A stretch of DNA of 7,220 bases, taken from NCBI GenBank assembly GCA_013816695.1, contig JACDDZ010000079.1:1-7220 (forward strand), given 5' to 3'. Below are positions 1 to 6,309 of this stretch, piece after piece (the first letter of the stretch is position 1; each line of letters opens with the position of its first letter). The stretch is from Gemmatimonadaceae bacterium. Lineage in GTDB: Bacteria; Gemmatimonadota; Gemmatimonadetes; Gemmatimonadales; Gemmatimonadaceae. Position numbers and translations under genes: made by a program. Under the pieces are notes generated by a model, which saw nothing but the letters and a program-made list of their open reading frames with translations, made no database searches and was not told the DNA's origin.

Positions 1-1184
1 CCGAAAATCGGGAATCCCAGCAGCGCCAGCATGAAGACCGCCATTGCAGACGATATCCACGGGTGCACGCTCCAGAGTCCGGCATAGTCCTCGATTTCCA
101 TTCGGTTTTCGCCGCGCTGACCGAGGGCCACGATTACCGCGAATGCGCCAAATGTGGCGATTGTATACGCTAGCAGGTAAAACATGAATGCGGATGTCGC
201 CGCGGCGTTGCCGATCGCTACTGCGACTAGCAGGTATCCGGCGTGTGCAATGCTCGAGTACGCGAGCATCCGCTTGATGTTCTTTTGCGCAAGCGCAACG
301 AGATTGCCCACTACCATTGTGAATACCGCGAGCCACCAGACGGGACCGTGCCAGAGCGACGTGACGCCCGGGAACGCTTCCAGCCAGATGCGCAGGAACG
401 CTGCGAACGCTGCAGCCTTCACTGCTGCCGCCATGTAGGCGGTTACGGGTGTTGGTGCTCCTTCATACACGTCCGGTGCCCACATGTGGAACGGCGCAGC
501 AGCAACCTTGAATCCGAATCCAATCAGGAGCAGCGCTACTCCGATGATGAGCATCGGGTTGGACGCGAGGTGAAGCTGCTGAATGCGCGCACCGATCTCC
601 GCCAGGTTCGTTGCCCCGGTCGCTCCGTATACCAGTGCAATTCCATACAACAGAAACCCGGTGGAGAACGCGCCGAGGAGGAAATACTTGAGGGCACCTT
701 CTGCCGATCTCTCGCTACGGCGATTCAGGCCTGCAAGCACGTACACCGCGATCGACATCAGCTCGATGCCGAGAAACACGATCATTAGATCGCGGGCGGC
801 CGCCAGCATCATCATTCCCGACGTGGCGAAGAGGAGCAGCACATGCGATTCGGGCGTATGAATCCCTTCCCGCCCGTTGTAGTCGAGCGACAAGGCGATG
901 GTCGCGATGGTCGCGATCAGGAACAGGATGTCGGCTGCCCAGCGGAATCCATCCACAGCGATCACTCCGGCCGTGGAAGTGAACCCCTGAGTCATGTAGT
1001 AGATGCAGGTACCGATGACGGCAACGCAAAGCAGCATGCTTCCCTTGCCCACTGCCCGCTGGTGCGCATCGCTTTCCTTCTTCCACGCTCCCCATAGCAG
1101 GAGCACCATCGCACCGCCCATGAGCAGCAGGTCTGGTCCGAGCGCGCCCATCAGGTCCGAAGGGTTTGAAAGATCGAAGATCAC
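1..1184 (-). CDS. nuoN: NADH-quinone oxidoreductase subunit N (NuoN/ND2), 3'-truncated by window edge
   Basis: NuoN is the antiporter-like proton-pumping subunit closest to NuoJ/NuoK. From a GTG start at 1184 the frame stays open to the left edge, giving 394 complete codons. Against family lengths of roughly 480-500 residues, about 90-100 C-terminal residues lie outside the window. Visible key residues are Glu141 in FLGIELMSIAVYVLAG (E. coli Glu133), Lys226 in GFGFKVAAAPFHMWAPDVYE (Lys217) and Lys256 in AAAVKAAAFAAFLR (Lys247). The block NIKRMLAYSSIAHAGYLLV (302-320) is the antiporter-family hallmark shared with NuoL and NuoM. The counterpart of E. coli Lys395 would be in the missing part. 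The start is supported by GGAGG at 7 nt spacing, and GTGA overlaps the nuoM stop by 4 nt. There is no internal stop or frameshift, so the truncation is only the window edge. Confidence 0.97.
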   Translation of the reverse strand, partial: MIFDLSNPSDLMGALGPDLLLMGGAMVLLLWGAWKKESDAHQRAVGKGSMLLCVAVIGTCIYYMTQGFTSTAGVIAVDGFRWAADILFLIATIATIALSLDYNGREGIHTPESHVLLLFATSGMMMLAAARDLMIVFLGIELMSIAVYVLAGLNRRSERSAEGALKYFLLGAFSTGFLLYGIALVYGATGATNLAEIGARIQQLHLASNPMLIIGVALLLIGFGFKVAAAPFHMWAPDVYEGAPTPVTAYMAAAVKAAAFAAFLRIWLEAFPGVTSLWHGPVWWLAVFTMVVGNLVALAQKNIKRMLAYSSIAHAGYLLVAVAIGNAAATSAFMFYLLAYTIATFGAFAVIVALGQRGENRMEIEDYAGLWSVHPWISSAMAVFMLALLGFPIF

Positions 1185-2755
1185 TTCGCGGCCTCCGTCG
1201 TCACGACGCGCGGTGCAGCGCCCGCATTTACATGGTCAATCATCATTTGTGCGGAAGTTTCCATCCTGCGGAGTACCGGAGCCGGATAAACGCCGAGCCA
1301 GATGATGACAACTATGAATGGGACGAGTAGTCCGATCTCCCGCCAGTTAAGGTCGGGAATGTGCTCGTTCTCCTTCTTGTCCAGTGGATTGAACAGAATT
1401 CGCTGGATCGCCCACAGGAGATAGGCAGCCGCGAAGATCACACCCGTTGCCGCAATGGTAGTTAGCACCGGATAGCCCTTGAAGGAACCGATAAGGACCA
1501 GGAACTCGCCAATGAACCCATTCGTGCCGGGAAGCCCGATGCTGCTCAGCGAGACAAATGTCAGGAGCGCAGCGAACATGGGTACTACGCGCGCGATCCC
1601 ACCGTAACTGGCGATCATGCGGGAATGCTTTCGTTCGTACATCATTCCAATAAGAAGGAACAGGGCGCCTGTTGAAATTCCATGATTGATCATGATCATC
1701 AACGCGCCCTGAACGCTCTGCAGCGTGAGCGCAAAGATTCCGAGCATTACGAAGCCAAGGTGACTGACCGACGAATACGCGACCAGCTTCTTGAAGTCGG
1801 GCTGCACCATTGCCACGAGTGCGCCGTAGATAATTCCAATGACAGCGAGGACAAGTACGATGCTGCGCACCGTCGGGTTCATGGCCGCACCCGGAAAGAG
1901 TGGCAGCGCGAACCGCAGGAAGCCGAATGTTCCCATCTTCAGCATGATTCCCGCAAGGATAACCGAGCCGGCTGTGGGTGCCTCCACGTGGGCATCAGGC
2001 AGCCACGTATGAAACGGGAACATCGGAACCTTAACGGCAAACGCCAGGAAGAACGCCGCAAAAAGCCAGAGCGCCGCCGAGTGCGTGACGTTGGTGTTCT
2101 GGAGAAGGTTGTCGTAGCTGAAGTTCGGCACACCGCCTGATCCGGCCTTGATGCCGAGGTAGATAATCGCGACGAGCATCAGCAGCGACGGCAGCATTGT
2201 GTAAATGAAAAACTTGAGGCTGGCGTAGATGCGTCGTTCCCCGCCCCAGATTCCAATGATGAAGTACATCGGAACAAGCATCACTTCCCACATCATGTAG
2301 AACAGGAAGAGATCGCGCGCCATGAAGACACCCAGCATTCCCGCCGTGAGAATCAGCAAGAGTGCGAGATATGTATGAATCTTGGTTTTCACGCTCGTCC
2401 AGCCGCCAAGTACTGTCAGTGGCATGATGAACGTCGTCAGCAGCACCATCATAAGTGCCATGCCATCGATGCCGAGGGTGAAGCGAATTCCCCAGGACGG
2501 GATCCACGCGGCATCCACAGGTGCCTGCCAGGCGCGCGACGCAGGATCGAATGACCACCAGAGACCGATCGACACGATGAACTCGATCGTAAACACTGCC
2601 AACGCGAGGTACCGGGCGGTCTTGTCGTTTGTGCCCTGGTCGGAAGACTTGCCCGACCCGAAAGCGATGAGCATCGCCGCTCCCAGAACCGGGATGATCA
2701 GGAGCGCCGGGAGGACCCAGTTGTTGTAGCCGATAGACATCAGGAAGTCTTTCAT
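1181..2755 (-). CDS. nuoM: NADH-quinone oxidoreductase subunit M (NuoM/ND4)
   Basis: NuoM (524 aa) is the middle antiporter-like proton-pumping subunit of the membrane arm, between NuoN and NuoL. It is strongly hydrophobic throughout, with about 14 membrane helices. Essential charged residues known from E. coli can be matched: Glu157 in MMWEVMLVPMYFIIG (Glu144), Lys242 in VKVPMFPFHTWLPDAHVEAP (Lys234), Lys273 in LKMGTFGFLRF (Lys265), and Glu417 in NGFIGEFLVL (Glu407). The block FKKLVAYSSVSHLGFVMLG (321-339) is a further family hallmark. Length is normal (about 500 in E. coli). The start ATG at 2755 lies 3 nt after the nuoL stop with only a weak GAGA (2765-2762) upstream. An in-frame ATG five codons later (2740) has no better site. 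The final TGA overlaps the nuoN GTG by 4 nt. Confidence 0.98.
   Translation of the reverse strand: MKDFLMSIGYNNWVLPALLIIPVLGAAMLIAFGSGKSSDQGTNDKTARYLALAVFTIEFIVSIGLWWSFDPASRAWQAPVDAAWIPSWGIRFTLGIDGMALMMVLLTTFIMPLTVLGGWTSVKTKIHTYLALLLILTAGMLGVFMARDLFLFYMMWEVMLVPMYFIIGIWGGERRIYASLKFFIYTMLPSLLMLVAIIYLGIKAGSGGVPNFSYDNLLQNTNVTHSAALWLFAAFFLAFAVKVPMFPFHTWLPDAHVEAPTAGSVILAGIMLKMGTFGFLRFALPLFPGAAMNPTVRSIVLVLAVIGIIYGALVAMVQPDFKKLVAYSSVSHLGFVMLGIFALTLQSVQGALMIMINHGISTGALFLLIGMMYERKHSRMIASYGGIARVVPMFAALLTFVSLSSIGLPGTNGFIGEFLVLIGSFKGYPVLTTIAATGVIFAAAYLLWAIQRILFNPLDKKENEHIPDLNWREIGLLVPFIVVIIWLGVYPAPVLRRMETSAQMMIDHVNAGAAPRVVTTEAAK
1192..1196 (-). promoter_or_regulatory. Ribosome binding site for nuoN (GGAGG)
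   Basis: A perfect GGAGG core lies within the last codons of nuoM, 7 nt upstream of the GTG at 1184. It supports this non-ATG codon as the nuoN start. The next in-frame ATG, at codon 12, would delete the first eleven residues and lacks a comparable site. Confidence 0.8.
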
Positions 2756-2758
2756 CGT

Positions 2759-4981
2759 CTATCTCAGGGTGAATGCGCCGATGATTATCAGCACGCCGGC
2801 GACAAGAGCCCATGCGTAGCTGCCGACACTTCCCGTCTGGAAGCGCGAACCTATCCAGCCAAGCCCACGTGCCATGGATGCAAGTCCATTCACGAAGAGA
2901 CCGTCAATGAGAGTGGCGTCGACGCCCTTCCACAAGACAGTGCGCGACAGTGCAACTGTGGGCTCGATCACTCCAGCTTCGTATGCCTCGTCAACGTAAT
3001 ACTTGTTGAGCAGCACTCGCTCGAATCCATTCTCCGCAGGCGACGATGCCTTGGTCTTGAGGTCTGCTGGTTTGAGCTTCCACCATGCGAAGGCAATTCC
3101 GAGAACCGCAATCGCCACAGCAGCTCCAACGAGCATCCCCTCGGTACCGGCGGAGATGTGTGCGCCCGTGCCCGCAATTCTTTCGGACGATTGCGCGACA
3201 ACCGGCTCGAGCCAGTGATCCAGCGCGCCGCGAACTCCGACGGGCATCAAATGTGTGAAGAATTCCGGAAGGTTGAGCCAGCCACCGACCGCGCTCGCGA
3301 TACCGAGAACCACAAGAGGAGCTGTCATTACCCAGGGAGCTTCCTTCAGGTGCGAACGCTCAGGATCTCCCGTGCGATTCGGACCATGGAAGGTGTACAG
3401 CATCATCCGGGTCATGTAGATCGCGGTGAGGAGCGCTGTGGCCAGACCAATGAAGTAGATCGCATAGAGGAGCGTGCTTCCGGGAATCCCGAGCCAGGTC
3501 GCGTCTGCGAGCGTGGATGAGTGAGCGCGCGCGAAGACAGACCCCAGGATCTCGTCCTTGGAAAAGAATCCTGCAAATGGCGGGACGCCGGCGATTGCGA
3601 GCGTTGCAATCCACATCAGCACCCAGGTTACGGGCATAAACTTCTTGAGGCCGCCCATGTTCCGCATGTCCTGCGCATCGTCATGGTTTCCCGTGTGGTG
3701 ATACGCCGCGTGCATTGCGTAGATCACCGAACCCGACCCGAGAAACAAGAGCGCCTTGAAGAAGGCATGCGTAACCAGATGGAATACACCGGCCACATAC
3801 GCACCCGTCCCCACACCCACGAACATGTATCCGAGCTGCGAGACTGTTGAATACGCCAGGACTTTCTTTATGTCCCACTGCTTAAGTCCAATGGTGGCCG
3901 CAAAAAGAGCGGTGAGCCCGCCAATCACTGCCACAGTCAGGCTTGCAACTGGCGACAAGGAAAAAAGGAACGAGCTCCGCGCAATCAGGTAGACGCCAGC
4001 GGTAACCATGGTTGCCGCGTGGATCAACGCCGAAACAGGCGTCGGGCCGGCCATCGCGTCCGGAAGCCAGATGTAAAGCGGAATCTGCGCGCTCTTGCCT
4101 GTGCAGCCCAGGAACATGAAAAGACAGATTGTCGTTATAACGGCCGCCCCGATGGGCAGTGCCGCAGTTGCAGCAGCGACTCCAACGAAGTCCAGTGACT
4201 GGAAGTTCGTATACAAAAGGAACATTGCGACGAGAAATCCGAAATCGCCGATTCTGTTCACGATGAACGCCTTCTTTCCGGCGTCGGCATTCGCCTTGTC
4301 GGAGAACCAGAATCCAATGAGAAGGTAGGAGCAAAGTCCAACGCCTTCCCAGCCCACGAAGAGCACCGGGTAGTTGGCGCCGAGAACCAGCACGAGCATG
4401 AAGAAGACAAAGAGATTCAGGTACGCGAAGTAGCGCGGATAGCCCGGATCATCCTGCATGTAGCCGACGCTGAAGATGTGGATCAGTGTCCCGACGCCTG
4501 TGATGACGAGCACCATCAGCATCGAGAGCTGATCCAGCTGGAATGCGGCATCTATGTTCAGGCTACCAACAGGCATCCAGCTGAAATAGCGTTGAATGAA
4601 TGGCGCATGAACTTCGATGCCTGTCATTGCGCGGAACATCATGAACGCCAGCACAAAGGAAGCGAGCAGCACTCCGGGGCCGACAATGCTCACGATGGAA
4701 GCAAACCTGTGCCGCTTGATGGCGTGATGATCGTCACCATGCGCTCCGGCCTGCTCCGCATGCGCGATGGCTGAGGCGTCGTGTGCCTCGCTGCCAACCG
4801 TGCCATGGGCACCGTGCTCGTCACTCGCGTCACGCGGACCGATCTTGGCGGCTCCAAAAATTGACAGAGCGCCGTTGATCAGGAATCCGAGCAGCGGGAG
4901 AAGCGGCAGGAGCCACATCCATTGCGCCGCGGTGTCCTGGAGGGGATGCACGGTCGTTACTGCGTGCTGAAGCAGCATCAT
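2759..4981 (-). CDS. nuoL: NADH-quinone oxidoreductase subunit L (NuoL/ND5)
   Basis: NuoL (740 aa) is the distal antiporter-like proton-pumping subunit; its long lateral helix braces the membrane arm. The key residues are present: Glu212 in [14 protein letters not shown] (E. coli Glu144), Asp246 in NRIGD (Asp178), Lys296 in [19 protein letters not shown] (Lys229), His321 in ALIHAAT, His401/His405/Lys409 in [14 protein letters not shown], and Lys475-Asp476 in FFSKDEIL (Lys399-Asp400). The C-terminal part (about 655-740) carries the usual [10 protein letters not shown] block, the lateral helix region and the last membrane helix. It is longer than E. coli NuoL (613 aa). Part of the excess is a His/acid-rich loop at 51-92 between helices 1 and 2, and a short His-containing insert near 424-433. 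The start is ATG at 4981 (ATGA overlap with nuoK) or the adjacent ATG at 4978. A GAGAGG directly upstream is better spaced for the second, so the first residue is uncertain. It ends with TAG, 3 nt before nuoM. Confidence 0.98.
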   Translation of the reverse strand: MMLLQHAVTTVHPLQDTAAQWMWLLPLLPLLGFLINGALSIFGAAKIGPRDASDEHGAHGTVGSEAHDASAIAHAEQAGAHGDDHHAIKRHRFASIVSIVGPGVLLASFVLAFMMFRAMTGIEVHAPFIQRYFSWMPVGSLNIDAAFQLDQLSMLMVLVITGVGTLIHIFSVGYMQDDPGYPRYFAYLNLFVFFMLVLVLGANYPVLFVGWEGVGLCSYLLIGFWFSDKANADAGKKAFIVNRIGDFGFLVAMFLLYTNFQSLDFVGVAAATAALPIGAAVITTICLFMFLGCTGKSAQIPLYIWLPDAMAGPTPVSALIHAATMVTAGVYLIARSSFLFSLSPVASLTVAVIGGLTALFAATIGLKQWDIKKVLAYSTVSQLGYMFVGVGTGAYVAGVFHLVTHAFFKALLFLGSGSVIYAMHAAYHHTGNHDDAQDMRNMGGLKKFMPVTWVLMWIATLAIAGVPPFAGFFSKDEILGSVFARAHSSTLADATWLGIPGSTLLYAIYFIGLATALLTAIYMTRMMLYTFHGPNRTGDPERSHLKEAPWVMTAPLVVLGIASAVGGWLNLPEFFTHLMPVGVRGALDHWLEPVVAQSSERIAGTGAHISAGTEGMLVGAAVAIAVLGIAFAWWKLKPADLKTKASSPAENGFERVLLNKYYVDEAYEAGVIEPTVALSRTVLWKGVDATLIDGLFVNGLASMARGLGWIGSRFQTGSVGSYAWALVAGVLIIIGAFTLR

Positions 4982-5271
4982 CCTCTCAACAGGTTGATGT
5001 TACGAAGGTCAACCGACTGCCGGTGACGGAAGATTGCGATGATGATTGCCAGTCCTACTGCGGCTTCGGCCGCCGCTACCGTCATGACGAACACAACGAA
5101 CACCTGTCCGGACGCGCCGTAAACCCGCGACAGCGCAACGAAGGTGAGATTCACGGCATTGAGCATCAGCTCGACGCACATGAAAATGATGATCGCATTC
5201 CGTCGCGTGAGCACACCGATAACGCCGATTACGAATAGCGCCGCGGACAGCGCGAGAGATTCAGCGAGCAT
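4978..5271 (-). CDS. nuoK: NADH-quinone oxidoreductase subunit K (NuoK/ND4L)
   Basis: NuoK (97 aa from the ATG at 5271) is a three-helix membrane subunit. With NuoJ it forms the proton channel next to NuoN and is structurally related to MrpC-type antiporter subunits. Three hydrophobic helices are visible (about residues 5-22, 26-50 and 56-81). The two buried glutamates essential for coupling in E. coli (Glu36 and Glu72) correspond to Glu34 in [13 protein letters not shown] and Glu69 in [13 protein letters not shown]. The longest open frame starts at a TTG (5292, 104 aa), but the GGAAGG site and family length point to the ATG seven codons later. It overlaps nuoJ by 11 nt. Its TGA stop is entangled with the tandem ATGATG that starts nuoL, so translation of the two is probably coupled. 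Confidence 0.97.
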   Translation of the reverse strand: MLAESLALSAALFVIGVIGVLTRRNAIIIFMCVELMLNAVNLTFVALSRVYGASGQVFVVFVMTVAAAEAAVGLAIIIAIFRHRQSVDLRNINLLRG

Positions 5272-5812
5272 CGCGTTCCTTCCGGCGGCCAAGCACCACC
5301 GCTCCGGTGATTGCCACGAGCAGCAATACGCTCGTTAGCTCAAATGCGAGCAGGTAGTCCGTGAAAAGCGGACGTGAGATAGATCCAATCGCACCGTACT
5401 TGTCGAGTTGAGCCTTGGCGCTGTTCGCGGGAACAACCAGCTCGCGCGGGACTTTCGCTCCGGCCAGCATTCCAACTTCGGCAAGCAGTATGAGTCCGAG
5501 CGCCGCTGCCCCGAGCTTTCCCCACTTCGGGCGCGCATCCATGATCTCGCTCGGGTGGCCTAGGTTGAGCAGCATGACCACGAAGAGGAACACAACCATG
5601 ATCGCACCGGCGTACACGAGGATCTGGATGGCGCCGATAAAGGGAGCGTCGAGCATCACGTAAAGCGCTGCCAGCGCGAACATCGTGTTGACGAGCCAGA
5701 GCGCGGCCGCAACGGGACTCTTGCGCGTCACGAACGCAAGCGCCGACGCGAGCGCTACGACGCCGAAGACATAAAAATGAAAAGTGTAGATGAGCGGGTA
5801 ATTGTCCTGCAT
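5261..5812 (-). CDS. nuoJ: NADH-quinone oxidoreductase subunit J (NuoJ/ND6)
   Basis: NuoJ (183 aa from the ATG at 5812) is a small membrane subunit lying between NuoH and NuoK/NuoN. In the family, its third helix contains a pi-bulge that changes conformation during coupling. About five membrane helices can be read (roughly residues 10-29, 33-54, 60-84, 100-119 and 152-175). The signature helix at 60-84 contains [19 protein letters not shown]. The last helix begins with the usual [17 protein letters not shown] block (149-165) and ends in Arg/Lys-rich residues. The length is very close to E. coli NuoJ (184 aa). The start is chosen from an AAAGGA site and the TAATG overlap with nuoI; a longer version from GTG at 5842 (193 aa) is less likely. 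Its 3' end overlaps nuoK by 11 nt. Confidence 0.97.
   Translation of the reverse strand: MQDNYPLIYTFHFYVFGVVALASALAFVTRKSPVAAALWLVNTMFALAALYVMLDAPFIGAIQILVYAGAIMVVFLFVVMLLNLGHPSEIMDARPKWGKLGAAALGLILLAEVGMLAGAKVPRELVVPANSAKAQLDKYGAIGSISRPLFTDYLLAFELTSVLLLVAITGAVVLGRRKERDAR
5278..5283 (-). promoter_or_regulatory. Ribosome binding site for nuoK (GGAAGG), fixes its start
   Basis: GGAAGG sits 6 nt upstream of the ATG at 5271, inside the 3' end of nuoJ. It selects this ATG over the in-frame TTG at 5292, which has the site downstream of it and so could not use it. Confidence 0.8.
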
Positions 5813-6309
5813 TACTGTCCTTTCGGGTCTTCCGGGTCCCACATCTCGCTGACCGGGTGTGTCTGTGCCATCAGGCGCTCAAGGTCATACACGAACCCGT
5901 CGCGGCTATACTCCGCATTCTCATAATGCCGGCCCACGTGAATGGCTTCCTCGGGGCAGACTTCCTGGCAGTATCCGCAGAAGATGCAGCGGAATTCATC
6001 GATCTCGAAAATCAAAGGATAGCGGTTTCCATTTTCGTCTTCGCCGGGCACGAGCTTGATACAGTTCGGCGGGCAGACTGTCGGACAGAGTCCGCAGGCA
6101 ACACACTTGGCCTTGCCATCCTCGGTCGTGAGCATCCGGTGCGTTCCACGCCAGCGAGGCGAGATCTGCCACTTCTCTTCCGGGTATTGCACAGTGACCT
6201 TGTGCGGATTCACCATGTGCTTGAAGGTCACCGCCATGCCCTTGAGAGTTGAGCGGAGATAGCTCGCCTGGCTTATCGGCCGATCGAGCACCTTCACATT
6301 GATAGACAT
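5812..6309 (-). CDS. nuoI: NADH-quinone oxidoreductase subunit I (NuoI/TYKY), 2x[4Fe-4S] ferredoxin-type
   Basis: NuoI (165 aa) is the peripheral-arm subunit that docks on the membrane. It holds clusters N6a and N6b, which relay electrons from NuoG towards N2 and quinone. Two classical ferredoxin motifs are visible: Cys69-x2-Cys72-x2-Cys75-x3-Cys79-Pro and Cys108-x2-Cys111-x2-Cys114-x3-Cys118-Pro. There is an extra Cys83 after the first. The N-terminal part (about residues 18-50, with TFKHMVNPHKVTVQYPEEK at 28-46) is the amphipathic membrane-anchoring region typical of bacterial NuoI, and there is no transmembrane helix. The length is usual for the family. The start is ATG at 6309, overlapping the nuoH stop by one base and preceded by GAGGGA. 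The stop TAA (5814-5812) overlaps the nuoJ ATG in the same way. Both cluster-binding sites are complete, so the protein should be functional. Confidence 0.99.
   Translation of the reverse strand: MSINVKVLDRPISQASYLRSTLKGMAVTFKHMVNPHKVTVQYPEEKWQISPRWRGTHRMLTTEDGKAKCVACGLCPTVCPPNCIKLVPGEDENGNRYPLIFEIDEFRCIFCGYCQEVCPEEAIHVGRHYENAEYSRDGFVYDLERLMAQTHPVSEMWDPEDPKGQ
5818..5823 (-). promoter_or_regulatory. Ribosome binding site for nuoJ (AAAGGA), fixes its start
   Basis: AAAGGA lies 5 nt upstream of the ATG at 5812, within the last codons of nuoI. It favours that ATG over an in-frame GTG ten codons upstream at 5842. The upstream GTG would add ten residues (Gly/Pro/Arg-rich, charged) that do not look like the family's hydrophobic N-terminus. 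Confidence 0.75.

Noticed and set aside
243..788. 181-codon open frame on the plus strand, opposite nuoN
   Set aside because: It is a shadow of nuoN: no family resemblance, composition rich in Arg, Cys and His as expected from the antisense of membrane-protein codons, and nuoN reads through the region without interruption.
2031..2813. 260-codon minus-strand open frame overlapping nuoM in another frame
   Set aside because: It is an out-of-frame shadow of nuoM, rich in Arg, His and Asp with no family features, while the nuoM frame shows all its essential residues.
2759..4981. nuoL, nuoM and nuoN as an Mrp-type Na+/H+ antiporter rather than complex I
   Set aside because: They lie directly downstream of nuoH and nuoI, which are complex I-specific in this form, and NuoL has the C-terminal lateral-helix region characteristic of complex I.
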